This document shows, one piece after another, positions 8,556 through 17,179 of a stretch of 64,000 bases of DNA. Every line of letters begins with the position of its first letter. The first letter of the stretch is position 1. Made by a program: the position numbers and the translations under genes. The DNA comes from Streptomyces longhuiensis. GTDB lineage: Bacteria > Actinomycetota > Actinomycetes > Streptomycetales > Streptomycetaceae. The notes beneath the pieces are model-generated. The model was given only the letters and a program-made list of their open reading frames with translations, ran no database searches and was not told the origin of the DNA. The stretch is taken from NCBI RefSeq assembly GCF_020616555.1, contig NZ_CP085173.1, positions 6,154,001 to 6,218,000 on the forward strand. The letters run 5' to 3'.

Positions 8556-8822
8556 CTAGGCCGGCGCCGACCGGCGCACTCGCGCTGAGGGGCGCAGCAG
8601 CAGCGACAGGAACGCCACCCCCACGACGACAGCTCCTGCGAGGGTGGCGAGGGTGTGGCCGGAGCCGAGCGCGGTGTGGGTCAGAAATGCCCCGAAGAGC
8701 GCACCCGCGATTCCTGTCGGCAGTACGAGCGCCCGGGCCGGGAGCCGGCCGGGCAGGCGGACAGTCGCGGTCCAGGCAAGGCCGAGGCCGAGCAGGGCGG
8801 AGCCGAGCGCTTCCAGGAGCAT
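8556..8822 (-). CDS. Small integral membrane protein, 88 aa
   Basis: Starts at ATG 8822-8820 behind GGAGGG at good spacing. The product is almost entirely hydrophobic with three predicted helices (LGSALLGLGLAWTATV, ALVLPTGIAGALFGAFL, LATLAGAVVVGVAFLSLLL) and a short basic C-terminus (RPSARVRRSAPA). No known family motif is visible; function is unknown. It converges on the ferritin-like gene. Confidence 0.7.
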   Translation of the reverse strand: MLLEALGSALLGLGLAWTATVRLPGRLPARALVLPTGIAGALFGAFLTHTALGSGHTLATLAGAVVVGVAFLSLLLRPSARVRRSAPA

Positions 8823-8953
8823 TGTGTGAGGTCCCTCCCGCATTGGCCGTGGTGCAAATCGGTCTTGACCGGTGTACCCCCGGGCCCCGGAATGCAATCC
8901 TCCCCGTATGGGTTCGCTGTGTCCGCCCTGTGAGGGCCACGACGTCGCGGACC

Positions 8954-8997
8954 GGCACGTAAATGGGCACGTGAACAGGCACGTGAGCAGGCACGGG
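8954..8997. repeat. 12-bp tandem repeat next to a terminator
   Basis: Three 12-bp units of the form GGCACGTGAACA (8954-8965, 8966-8977, 8978-8989) plus a partial fourth unit run directly into the terminator stem at 8995. The region is non-coding. Confidence 0.75.
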
Positions 8998-9032
8998 AAA
9001 GGCCCGGTGGCGGATGCCACCGGGCCTTTCCC
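8995..9032. terminator. Strong palindromic terminator
   Basis: A perfect 17-bp stem (8995-9011 with 9016-9032) closes a GGAT loop. It lies downstream of the leftward DUF3107 gene and upstream of the small membrane gene, so it most likely ends the DUF3107 transcript. Confidence 0.85.
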
Positions 9033-9063
9033 GTATGTCTTTCGTGCCGCCGTGCGCGGGGCT

Positions 9064-9291
9064 CTACACCGGGCCGAAGCCCACCTTGCGCACCGCCGGC
9101 TCACCGATCTCCACGTACGCCAGGCGCTCGGCCGGCACCAGGACCTTGCGGCCGTGCTCGTCCACGAGAGTCAGCAGCTGCACCTTGCCGGACAGTGCCT
9201 CGGACACCGCGCTCTCGACTTCCTCGGCGGTCTGGCCGCTCTCCAGAACGATCTCGCGGGGCGTGTGCTGCACGCCGATCTTGACCTCCAC
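9064..9291 (-). CDS. DUF3107 family protein, 75 aa
   Basis: A small cytoplasmic protein, MEVKIGVQHTPREIV at the start and RLAYVEIGEPAVRKVGF near the end, the pattern of the short actinobacterial DUF3107 family (as I recall, Rv3208A/TB9.4 in M. tuberculosis). GTG 9291-9289 is chosen because GGAGGG lies 8 nt upstream; an in-frame start at 9348 lacks one. It lies between the TetR gene and a strong terminator. Function is unknown. Confidence 0.8.
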   Translation of the reverse strand: MEVKIGVQHTPREIVLESGQTAEEVESAVSEALSGKVQLLTLVDEHGRKVLVPAERLAYVEIGEPAVRKVGFGPV

Positions 9292-9435
9292 GGCCTTGTC
9301 CCTCCGACGATCCGTGATGTGCGCGGACGACCGCGCCGTACCCAGCACACATTAGCCCGGTGAGGGGACGTACCCGGCGTCCACGCTGCACGCCAGGAGC
9401 GAACAAGCCCCTGAACCGCCGCGCGCCGCGCCTGG

Positions 9436-10077
9436 TCAGTGGTGGTCGGTGCCGTGCAGCGGGAAGCCGGCGATACCGCGCCAGGCCAGGGAGGTCAGGA
9501 GCGTCACGGCCTTGTCGCGCGGGATCTGCGACTGGCTGGAGAGCCAGTAGCGCGCCACGACCTGCGATACGCCGCCCAGGCCGACGGCGAGCAGCATCGA
9601 CTCGTCCTTCGACAGGCCGGTGTCCTCGGCGATCACGTCGGAGATCGCCTCCGCGCACTGCAGGCTGACGCGGTCCACGCGCTCGCGCACCGCGGGCTCG
9701 TTCGTGAGGTCCGACTCGAAGACCAGGCGGAACGCGCCGCCCTCGTCCTCGACGTAGGCGAAGTACGCGTCCATCGTGGCCGCGACCCGCTGCTTGTTGT
9801 CGGACGTCGAGGCCAGTGCCGTGCGCACGGCCAGGAGAAGCGCCTCGCAATGCTGGTCGAGCAGGGCCAGATAGAGGTCGAGCTTGCCGGGAAAGTGCTG
9901 GTAGAGCACCGGCTTGCTGACGCCCGCGCGCTCCGCGATGTCATCCATGGCCGCCGCGTGATAGCCCTGCGCGACGAATACCTCCTGGGCCGCGCCCAGA
10001 AGCTGGTTGCGTCGGGCACGGCGCGGCAGGCGCGTGCCCCGAGGGCGTGCTGCCTCTGTCTGCTCGATGGCTGTCAC
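9436..10077 (-). CDS. TetR-family transcriptional regulator
   Basis: A 213-residue regulator. The N-terminal helix-turn-helix reads LLGAAQEVFVAQGYHAAAMDD then IAERAGVSKPVLYQHFPGK, a textbook TetR DNA-binding domain at about residues 25-70. The remaining 140 residues are the helical ligand domain. GTG 10077 follows GGAGG, 4 nt away. Its target and ligand cannot be read here. In mycobacteria a TetR gene sits next to the DUF3107 gene as well, suggesting an old pairing. Confidence 0.85.
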   Translation of the reverse strand: MTAIEQTEAARPRGTRLPRRARRNQLLGAAQEVFVAQGYHAAAMDDIAERAGVSKPVLYQHFPGKLDLYLALLDQHCEALLLAVRTALASTSDNKQRVAATMDAYFAYVEDEGGAFRLVFESDLTNEPAVRERVDRVSLQCAEAISDVIAEDTGLSKDESMLLAVGLGGVSQVVARYWLSSQSQIPRDKAVTLLTSLAWRGIAGFPLHGTDHH

Positions 10078-10221
10078 GCCGCCTCCCAAGATTGTCTGTG
10101 CGCGGTGTGCGCCGCTTCGCCATCGTACTTTTCGGTAACCGTGGTGTGCGCGCTGCGGAGGCACAATTTCACGGACCGGACAGCTATGGAAACCGTCCGC
10201 ATACGGGCAAATACGGGCAGG

Positions 10222-10440
10222 TCACCGATAGTCGTCCTCGTCCAGATCCACTACGCGGGCCTGTTCGGCGCGGTCCGCCTCGTTCGCGGCGTCCGGGTCG
10301 GCGTCCGCCGGAGGGTCGTCCCGGTGCGGCGAGAGCTCCGTGAGCTGCTCGGCCGCGTCCGCCTCGGGGGCCTCGACGCCGAACTCCGCGTCGTCCTCCT
10401 GCCGCTCGAATGTGTCAGGGTCGGATGGGTCGACCGTCAT
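10222..10440 (-). CDS. Small acidic hypothetical protein, 72 aa
   Basis: Starts at ATG 10440 with GGGAAGGGAG upstream at good spacing. The product is extremely acidic (Asp/Glu-rich, ends VVDLDEDDYR), without hydrophobic segments, and is likely disordered. No family is recognised. It is divergent from the hydrolase gene at 10589. Confidence 0.65.
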   Translation of the reverse strand: MTVDPSDPDTFERQEDDAEFGVEAPEADAAEQLTELSPHRDDPPADADPDAANEADRAEQARVVDLDEDDYR

Positions 10441-10588
10441 GGCGGCTCCCTTCCCTCATGTGTCCTGGTGCGTCCTCATGTGGGCGGGTGCCCAGATCCG
10501 AGCGTAGGAGACACCGGAACGGGGCGCGATGCGATCTGTGACGGCGAACACACGATCCAGTGCGTGATCGTCTCGTAACATATCCCGC

Positions 10589-11608
10589 ATGTCTTCGACC
10601 GAGTCGCCGCGTGTGCCTGCCGCCTTCGCGGCCGCGGCGCCCAAGCCGGGCACCGTCCGGGTCGTGGAGGGTGAGCGGCTCGGCTCGGTCGGCCTGCCGG
10701 GGCTCACGCTCACGATCCGCTCCCGCCCCGGCACCCGCGCAGGGCTGCCGCCCGCGCTGTACGTGCACGGTCTCGGCGGCTCCTCGCAGAACTGGTCGGC
10801 CCTGATGCCGCTCCTCGAGGACGTCGTCGACGGCGAGGCGCTCGACCTGCCCGGCTTCGGCGACTCGCCGCCGCCGGACGACGGCGACTACTCGGTGACC
10901 GGGCACGCCCGCGCCGTCATCCGCCACCTCGACGCGGCGGGCCGCGGGCCCGTCCACCTTGTCGGCAACTCCCTCGGCGGCGCGATCACGACACGGGTCG
11001 CGGCCGTACGGCCCGATCTCGTCCGCACGCTCACCCTCGTCTCGCCCGCGCTGCCCGAGATCCGCGTGCAGCGCACGGCGGTGCCGACCGCACTGCTGGC
11101 CGTGCCGGGCGTGGCCTCGCTCTTCACCCGCCTCACCAAGGAGTGGACCGCCGAACAGCGGGTGCGCGGCGTCACGGCGCTCTGTTACGGGGATCCCCAG
11201 CGGGTCACCCCCGAGGGGTACCAGGCCGCCGTCGAGGAGATGGAGCGGCGGCTTCAACTGCCGTATTTCTGGGACGCGATGACCCGTTCGGCGCGTGGCG
11301 TCGTGAACGCGTACACCCTGGGCGGGCAGCATGGGCTGTGGCGTCAGGCCGAACGTGTCCTGGCGCCCACGCTCCTCGTCTACGGTGGACGCGATCAGCT
11401 CGTGTCCTACCGGATGGCGGCGCGGGCCGCGCGGACGTTCCGTTCCTCGCGGCTCCTGACGCTGCCGGACGCCGGGCACGTGGCGATGATGGAATATCCG
11501 GAGACGGTCGCCACGGCGATGCGTGAGCTCCTCGCGGACGCGGGGGGATCGACCGAGAGCGACGAGACGAGCGGGCGGGGAGCTGAGGCGGCGAGTGGGA
11601 CGGCATAG
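10589..11608 (+). CDS. Alpha/beta hydrolase
   Basis: A 339-residue alpha/beta hydrolase with YVHGLGGSSQNW as the oxyanion loop, GNSLGG carrying nucleophile Ser128, YGGRDQLV with the likely acid, and DAGHVAMMEYPE with the histidine. The last 30 residues are polar and low-complexity. Related enzymes include the LipV-like serine hydrolases. TAACAT (10576-10581) lies 7 nt before ATG, with no Shine-Dalgarno, so a leaderless mRNA is likely. The 3' end overlaps the start of the DUF3152 gene by 14 nt, implying one transcript. Confidence 0.8.
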   Translation: MSSTESPRVPAAFAAAAPKPGTVRVVEGERLGSVGLPGLTLTIRSRPGTRAGLPPALYVHGLGGSSQNWSALMPLLEDVVDGEALDLPGFGDSPPPDDGDYSVTGHARAVIRHLDAAGRGPVHLVGNSLGGAITTRVAAVRPDLVRTLTLVSPALPEIRVQRTAVPTALLAVPGVASLFTRLTKEWTAEQRVRGVTALCYGDPQRVTPEGYQAAVEEMERRLQLPYFWDAMTRSARGVVNAYTLGGQHGLWRQAERVLAPTLLVYGGRDQLVSYRMAARAARTFRSSRLLTLPDAGHVAMMEYPETVATAMRELLADAGGSTESDETSGRGAEAASGTA

Positions 11609-13139
11609 CCGCCGGGGGCCGGCACCGGCACCGTTGGACGACGCGGAGGCGGCCGGGGCACCGGTCGCCGCAGGCCACGGTCGCCGCAGGCGCGGCGCCC
11701 CCGATGTCCCGGGTCCCAGCACGCCGGGACCCCAGTCGCAGCAGGGCGCTCCGCGCGGGCAGGCGGGGCCGGCCCCGTACCGCGGCGCCTCACCGAACGC
11801 CGGGCCGCCGCGCGGGTTCTCCGAGGCGACGCCCGCACACGGCTTTCCCCAGGCGACCCCGCCGCACGGTTTCCCGCAGGCGGCTCCGCCGCAGGGGCCC
11901 ACCACGCGTGGGTTCTCCGAGGCGACGCCCGCACACGGCTTCCCGCAGGCGACCCCGCCGCACGGTTTCCCGGTGCAGGGGGCTCCGGCACAGGGGACTC
12001 CGGCTCATGGGTCGCCCCGTGTGACGCCCTCCCACGGATTCCCGCAGGGCACGCCCGCGCACGGCGTTCCGCATGTGCGCGGTGGGCACCCTGAGCAGTT
12101 CGAGGGGGGCGCCCGGGGCGAGACCCGCACAGGCGTCGGCTACGCGTCCGCGCCGGTCGTGCCCTCGCCCCGGAGCAGGCCGCGACAGGACTACGTGGAC
12201 GCGTTCGCCCCGCCTGTCCGTCCCTCCGACCCGTACGGCGCCGTCACCGACCGGGACGCGGAGGGCGGCGAGCCCGACGTGGCCGCCGCCGGGTCCGCCG
12301 AGGACGAGGAGCCGGGCGACAAACGGGGCAAGGGCCGTACGTACACCGGCATCGCGGCCGCCGCCGTGACCACTGTGCTCGCCGTCGTCGTCGTCGGGCA
12401 CGTCGTCCAAGGGCGTGGCAACGCGGCCGACGCCCACGCGCAGTCCGCGGCCGGGCCCGGCACGCGGTCGACGGCCGGGTCGGCGTCCCGTTCGGACGAC
12501 CGCGCCACCCCCAGGGGCAAGGCGCGGCCCGTCACCCCGCTGACGTACGACCAGAAGATGGGTAAGACGTATCCCCTGTCCGCCAAGCTCAAGGGTTCCG
12601 GGAAGTTCACCGCGGTGCCCGGATTCGACAAGGCGCCGGGCAAGGGAGAGAAGTTCCGGTACCGGATCGATGTCGAGAACGGGCTCGGGCTCGACGGAGC
12701 GCTTTTCGCGCAGGCCGTGCAGAAGACCCTGAACGACGACCGCAGTTGGGCCCACGACGGCGGCAGGACTTTCGAGCGGATTTCCTCTGGAAAGCCCGAT
12801 TTCGTGATCACGCTCGCCAGTCCGGGCACCACCGGCGTCTGGTGCGCGAAATCCGGGCTCGACACGACCGAGGACAATGTGTCCTGCGATTCCGCCGCCA
12901 CCGACCGCGTCATGATCAATGCCTATCGGTGGGCGCAGGGATCGACGACGTACGGGAACAAGATCCATCTGTACCGGCAGATGCTCATCAACCACGAGGT
13001 CGGGCACCGGCTCGGGTTCAACCACGTGACCTGCACGAAGAACGGCGCGCTCGCGCCCGTCATGCAGCAGCAGACCAAGTTCCTGACCTTCGACGGAATC
13101 ACCTGCAAGCCCAACCCCTGGGCCTTTCCCGAGAGTTGA
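11595..13139 (+). CDS. DUF3152 membrane-anchored zincin-like protein
   Basis: A 514-residue protein: about 240 residues of disordered Pro/His/Gly-rich sequence, one membrane helix (IAAAAVTTVLAVVVVGHVV), then an extracellular domain of about 240 residues. That domain carries NHEVGHRLGFNH, a HExxH-type zinc motif with the third ligand in place, so a metallopeptidase-like role is likely although no substrate is known. Four Cys (in WCAKSG, VSCDS, VTCTK and ITCKP) may form disulfides. GTG 11595 has GAGG just upstream and overlaps the preceding hydrolase gene. Confidence 0.8.
   Translation: MGRHSRRGPAPAPLDDAEAAGAPVAAGHGRRRRGAPDVPGPSTPGPQSQQGAPRGQAGPAPYRGASPNAGPPRGFSEATPAHGFPQATPPHGFPQAAPPQGPTTRGFSEATPAHGFPQATPPHGFPVQGAPAQGTPAHGSPRVTPSHGFPQGTPAHGVPHVRGGHPEQFEGGARGETRTGVGYASAPVVPSPRSRPRQDYVDAFAPPVRPSDPYGAVTDRDAEGGEPDVAAAGSAEDEEPGDKRGKGRTYTGIAAAAVTTVLAVVVVGHVVQGRGNAADAHAQSAAGPGTRSTAGSASRSDDRATPRGKARPVTPLTYDQKMGKTYPLSAKLKGSGKFTAVPGFDKAPGKGEKFRYRIDVENGLGLDGALFAQAVQKTLNDDRSWAHDGGRTFERISSGKPDFVITLASPGTTGVWCAKSGLDTTEDNVSCDSAATDRVMINAYRWAQGSTTYGNKIHLYRQMLINHEVGHRLGFNHVTCTKNGALAPVMQQQTKFLTFDGITCKPNPWAFPES
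11814..11972 (+). repeat. Direct repeat inside the DUF3152 gene
   Basis: Two 63-nt copies (11814-11876 and 11910-11972) differ at only two bases and encode RGFSEATPAHGFPQATPPHG. Further degenerate HGFPQ/HGSPR units follow. This is an in-frame duplication within the disordered cytoplasmic head. Confidence 0.8.
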
Positions 13140-13159
13140 GCCGCGGGGCAGAGGTCGCG

Positions 13160-13188
13160 TTGACATCCCGCGAAAGTTCGTTCATATT
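13160..13188 (+). promoter_or_regulatory. Promoter of the leader peptide and peptide-transporter operon
   Basis: TTGACA (13160-13165) and CATATT (13183-13188) are separated by 17 nt, the best housekeeping promoter match seen in the window. Transcription would start at or next to the ATG at 13196, making the first message leaderless. Confidence 0.75.
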
Positions 13189-13195
13189 TCTCCGC

Positions 13196-13288
13196 ATGTC
13201 GCACCGCCACGCACCCTCGCGCACCGCCATTGAGCTCACGCTCATCGGCGTGACCGCGCTGTGCGTCGCCGACGTGCACTGTTGCTGA
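13196..13288 (+). CDS. Cys-ended leader peptide, 30 aa (Ms4533A-like)
   Basis: A 30-codon ORF beginning MSHRHAPSRTAIEL and ending VADVHCC, directly before the stop. It resembles the Cys-rich leader peptides (Ms4533A family) that tune downstream genes to Cys-tRNA supply in actinobacteria. The -10 box ends 7 nt before the ATG, so translation starts at the mRNA 5' end. No other gene lies before the transporter start at 13472. A small hairpin ACGCC/GGCGT (13288-13304) begins at the stop codon. A regulatory role is inferred, not shown. Confidence 0.65.
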   Translation: MSHRHAPSRTAIELTLIGVTALCVADVHCC

Positions 13289-13471
13289 CGCCCGCCCCTG
13301 GCGTGCTGCGTCGCATTCAATCTCCCTTTCCGGTATCCACCCTTATTTCTTCTCAGGGTTTCCGGTTTCGCCGTTTCCGGCTGTCGACGTGCCTCGGGCG
13401 AGTTCTGCGCATTTCCCTGCCTGCCCTCTGCTGCCCCGCGCAGCGCACATTCCCCAAGGGGTCGATTTCCG

Positions 13472-15190
13472 ATGCGTCAACCGTCCGTCATAGCGCGCCG
13501 CGTGGCCGCCGCATCCGTCAGCGTGGTCCTCGCCGCCGGCGCCGCCGCCTGCGCCGGGCCCAAGGACAGCGACGCAGGGGGGAGCTCCGACGCCAAGCCG
13601 CAGAAGGGCGGCACCCTCACCGTCCTCAACTCCAACCCGCAGTCCGACTTCGACCCGGCGCGGCTCTACACCTCCGGCGGCGGCAACGTCCCCTCGCTCG
13701 TCTTCCGCACGCTGACCACCCGCAACCGCGAGGACGGCGCAGCGGGCGCGAAGGTCGTCCCCGACCTCGCCACCGACCTGGGCAAGCCCAGCAAGAACGC
13801 GACCGTGTGGACGTACACCCTGAAGAAGGGCGTCGCGTACGAGGACGGCTCGCCCATCACGTCCGCCGACATCAAGTACGGCATCGAGCGGTCGTTCGCC
13901 GCCGAACTGTCCGGCGGAGCACCGTACTTGAGGGACTGGCTGATCGGCGGCGCCGACTACCAGGGCCCGTACAAGGACAAGAAGGGCCTCGACTCGATCG
14001 AGACCCCGGACGCGCGGACCATCGTCTTCCACCTGAACAAGCCCGAGGGCGAGTTCCCCTACCTGGCCACGCAGACGCAGTTCACGCCCGTGCCCAAGGC
14101 CAAGGACACCGGCACGAAGTACGAGGAGCACCCCGTCTCGTCCGGCCCGTACAAGGTCGTGAAGAACGAGAACGACGGCGAGCGCCTCGTCCTGGAGCGC
14201 AACACGCACTGGTCCGCGACGACCGACGAGGAGCGCAAGGCCTACCCGGACCGCATCGACGTCCGCTCCGGCCTCGACTCGTCCGTCATCAACCAGCGGC
14301 TCTCCGCGGGTCAGGGCGCCGACGCCGCCGCCGTCACCACCGACACCAACCTCGGCCCCGCCGAACTCGCCAAGGTCAGCGGCGACAAGAAGCTCGCCGC
14401 CCGCGTCGGCACCGGCCACTTCGGCTACACGAACTACATCGCCTTCAACCCGAAGGTGAAGCCGTTCGACAACCCGAAGGTGCGTCAGGCCATCGCCACC
14501 GCCGTCGACCGCTCGTCGGTGATCAACGCGGCCGGCGGCTCCTCGCTCGCCGAGCCCGCGACGACCTACCTGCCGAACCAGAAGTCCTTCGGTTACACCG
14601 CGTACGACCACTTCCCGGCCGGTGCCTCGGGCAACGCGCAGAAGGCCAAGGAGCTGCTCAAGGAGGCCGGTCACAAGAAGGGGCTGACCGTCACCCTCAC
14701 GCACTCCAACGACAAGGACTTCGAGACCAGCCCGGAGATCGCCACCGCCCTCCAGGACGCCCTGAAGAAGGCCGGCATCACCGTCAAGCTCCAGGGTCTG
14801 GAGGCGAACGACTACTCCGACACGATCCACAGCGCCAAGAAGGAGCCCGGCTTCTTCCTCGCGCACTGGGGAGCCGACTGGCCCTCCGGCGGCCCGTTCC
14901 TCGCCCCGATCTTCGACGGCCGGCAGATCGTCAAGGACGGCGCGAACTTCAACACCGGCTTCCTCGACGACAAGTCCGTCAATGACGAGATCGACTCGAT
15001 CAACAAGCTGACCGACCTTGACGCTGCCGCCGAGCGCTGGGGCGCACTGGACAAGAAGATCGGGGAGCAGGCGCTGACCGTGCCGCTGTTCCACCCCGTG
15101 TACAAGCGCCTGTACGGACCGGACGTCAAGAACATCGTCATCAGCGACTGGACCGGCGTGCTCGACATCTCGCAAGTCTCGGTGAAGTGA
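13472..15190 (+). CDS. Peptide ABC transporter substrate-binding lipoprotein (family 5)
   Basis: A 572-residue extracytoplasmic solute-binding protein. A lipoprotein signal ends in AGAAAC with the lipid Cys at residue 27, followed by a polar linker. The mature part shows family 5 (DppA/OppA) features: KGGTLTVLNSNP, DLATDLGKPS, YTLKKGVAYEDGSPITSADI and KVRQAIATAVDRSSV. It captures oligopeptides for the permease encoded next. AAGGGG lies about 11 nt before ATG 13472. It is the first structural gene of the operon and probably the one controlled by the upstream Cys-ended leader peptide. Confidence 0.9.
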   Translation: MRQPSVIARRVAAASVSVVLAAGAAACAGPKDSDAGGSSDAKPQKGGTLTVLNSNPQSDFDPARLYTSGGGNVPSLVFRTLTTRNREDGAAGAKVVPDLATDLGKPSKNATVWTYTLKKGVAYEDGSPITSADIKYGIERSFAAELSGGAPYLRDWLIGGADYQGPYKDKKGLDSIETPDARTIVFHLNKPEGEFPYLATQTQFTPVPKAKDTGTKYEEHPVSSGPYKVVKNENDGERLVLERNTHWSATTDEERKAYPDRIDVRSGLDSSVINQRLSAGQGADAAAVTTDTNLGPAELAKVSGDKKLAARVGTGHFGYTNYIAFNPKVKPFDNPKVRQAIATAVDRSSVINAAGGSSLAEPATTYLPNQKSFGYTAYDHFPAGASGNAQKAKELLKEAGHKKGLTVTLTHSNDKDFETSPEIATALQDALKKAGITVKLQGLEANDYSDTIHSAKKEPGFFLAHWGADWPSGGPFLAPIFDGRQIVKDGANFNTGFLDDKSVNDEIDSINKLTDLDAAAERWGALDKKIGEQALTVPLFHPVYKRLYGPDVKNIVISDWTGVLDISQVSVK

Positions 15191-15194
15191 CGCG

Positions 15195-16193
15195 ATGACC
15201 GAGGCACTTGTGGCCTCGGAGACCACAGGGGCGGGCGCCGTCACGGCGCCCGCCCCCGTCTCCGGAGCCCGTCAGTTCTGGCGGCGCCTGCGCACGCAGC
15301 GCGCCGCCCTCGTCGCGGCGGCCGTCGTCGCCCTGCTCGTCCTGATCGCGCTCGGGGCCCCGCTCCTCGCGTTGATCGAGGGCCAGGACCCGAACACGTA
15401 CCACCCCCACCTCATCGACTCCGCGCGCGGCGGCGTGCCCGTCGGCGCGTTCGGCGGGGCCGGCGGCGAGCACTGGCTCGGCGTCGAACCGCAGACCGGA
15501 CGCGACCTGTTCACCCGCCTCGTCTACGGGGCCCGGGTCTCCCTCGGCGTCGCACTCGCCGCCACCGTCGTGCAGGTGTTCATCGGCGTCACCGTCGGCA
15601 TCGCGGCCGGACTCGGCAACCGGTGGGTCGACCAGATCCTCAGCCGCGCCACCGACGTCATCGTCGCGCTGCCCCTGATGATCCTCGCGCTCGCCCTGAT
15701 GGCGATCGTCCCGAGCGGCTTTCCCCGGCCCGTCCTCGTCGCCCTCGTGATCGGGCTCGTGGCCTGGGGCGGCACCGCCAAGATCGTGCGCGCCCAGACC
15801 ATCACCCTCAAGGAACGCGACTTCGTGGCCGCGGCCCGGCTCAGCGGCTGGCCCGCCTGGCAGATCGCCCGCCGCGAACTGCTCCCCTCGCTCGCCGCGC
15901 CCGTCATCACGTACGCGTCCCTGCTCGTCCCGACGAACGTCACCGTCGAGGCGGCCCTCTCGTTCCTCGGCGTCGGCGTCAAGCCGCCCACACCCTCCTG
16001 GGGACAGATGCTCACCGCCGCCGACGTCTGGTACCAGGCCGCACCGCAGTACCTACTGCTGCCCGCAGGCGCGCTCTTCGTGACCGTGCTCGCGCTCACC
16101 GTCCTCGGCGACGGCGTGCGCACCGCGCTCGACCCGCGCGCCGCGTCCCGCCTGCGCATCGGCACGGGCCGCAAGCGGGAGGCCGGCGCATGA
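15195..16193 (+). CDS. Peptide ABC transporter permease (DppC-like)
   Basis: A 332-residue inner-membrane permease of the DppC type: first helix near residues 35-60, a large extracytoplasmic loop, then the BPD_transp_1 domain with the EAA loop (FVAAARLSGWPAWQIARRELLPSL) that docks on the ATPase. It starts 4 nt after the binding-protein stop codon, without its own clear ribosome binding site, so translation is probably coupled. In most dpp/opp operons the B-type permease comes first; here the order is reversed. Confidence 0.88.
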   Translation: MTEALVASETTGAGAVTAPAPVSGARQFWRRLRTQRAALVAAAVVALLVLIALGAPLLALIEGQDPNTYHPHLIDSARGGVPVGAFGGAGGEHWLGVEPQTGRDLFTRLVYGARVSLGVALAATVVQVFIGVTVGIAAGLGNRWVDQILSRATDVIVALPLMILALALMAIVPSGFPRPVLVALVIGLVAWGGTAKIVRAQTITLKERDFVAAARLSGWPAWQIARRELLPSLAAPVITYASLLVPTNVTVEAALSFLGVGVKPPTPSWGQMLTAADVWYQAAPQYLLLPAGALFVTVLALTVLGDGVRTALDPRAASRLRIGTGRKREAGA

Positions 16194-17179
16194 CCGGCTT
16201 CCTGCTGCGCAGGGCGATCGGCGCCGCCGTCACCCTGCTCGCCATCTCCGTGATCATCTACGTCGTCTTCTACGCGGCCCCCGGCAACGTCGCCCAGATC
16301 AGCTGCGGCCCCCGCTGCTCGCCCGCCCAAGTGCAGCAGGTCGCCGACCAGTTGAGGCTCGACGACCCGCTGTACCTGCGCTACTGGCACTTCCTCCAGG
16401 GCATCTTCGTCGGACAGGACTTCTCCACCGGCACCGCGCTCCAGCACTGCGACGCCCCCTGCCTCGGCTTCTCGTACCAGACCGACCAGCAGGTCACGCA
16501 GCTGATCCTCACCAAGCTGCCCGCCACCGCCTCGCTCGCGCTCGGCGCCATGGTCCTGTGGCTGATCCTCGGCGTCGGCACCGGCGTCCTGTCCGCATGG
16601 CGGCGTGGCCGTCCCACGGAGCGGATCCTCACCGGCATCACCCTCGCCGGCACCGCCACGCCCGTCTTCGTCATCGGCCTGCTGCTGATGATCGTCGTCT
16701 GCGGACAGCTCCAGTGGCTGCCCTTCCCGCAGTACGTGCCCTTCACCGACGACCCCGAACAGTGGGCGTGGAACCTGCTCCTGCCCTGGCTGTCGCTCGC
16801 GCTCATCGAGGCCGCCAAGTACGCGCGCCTCACCCGCGCCTCCATGCTGGAGACCCTCGCCGAGGACCACGTGCGCACCTTCCGCGCCTACGGGGTCGGC
16901 GAACGCTCCATCATCGGACGGCACGCCCTGCGCGGGGCCGTCGCCCCTGTCATCGCCCTGAACGCCAACGACTTCGGCTCCATGTTCGGCGGCGCCGTGC
17001 TCAGCGAGACCCTGTTCGGCATCCCCGGACTCGGCCGAGAACTCGTGCACGCCGTCAACGTCGTCGACCTGCCGGTCGTCGTCGGCATGGTCCTCGTCAC
17101 CGGCTTCTTCGTCGTACTCGCCAATGCCGTCGCGGACGTCCTGTACGCGGTGGCCGACCGACGGGTGGTCCTGTCATGA
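16190..17179 (+). CDS. Peptide ABC transporter permease (DppB-like)
   Basis: A 329-residue permease of the DppB type with the family N-terminus (FLLRRAIGAAVTLLAISVIIYVV) and an EAA-loop region (LAEDHVRTFRAYGVGERSIIG). ATG 16190 overlaps the preceding stop as ATGA. The first extracytoplasmic loop is unusually Cys-rich: CGPRC then HCDAPC, four cysteines within about 50 residues, which could form disulfides. With the DppC-like partner it forms the membrane channel of the importer. Confidence 0.88.
   Translation: MTGFLLRRAIGAAVTLLAISVIIYVVFYAAPGNVAQISCGPRCSPAQVQQVADQLRLDDPLYLRYWHFLQGIFVGQDFSTGTALQHCDAPCLGFSYQTDQQVTQLILTKLPATASLALGAMVLWLILGVGTGVLSAWRRGRPTERILTGITLAGTATPVFVIGLLLMIVVCGQLQWLPFPQYVPFTDDPEQWAWNLLLPWLSLALIEAAKYARLTRASMLETLAEDHVRTFRAYGVGERSIIGRHALRGAVAPVIALNANDFGSMFGGAVLSETLFGIPGLGRELVHAVNVVDLPVVVGMVLVTGFFVVLANAVADVLYAVADRRVVLS

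Noticed and set aside
8872..9363. Rightward frame through the 12-bp repeats and terminator
   Set aside because: It reads through a 17-bp terminator and is antisense to the DUF3107 gene.
13343..15244. 633-codon open frame antisense to the peptide-binding protein
   Set aside because: Typical high-GC mirror frame; the sense strand has a lipobox, family 5 motifs and a ribosome binding site.
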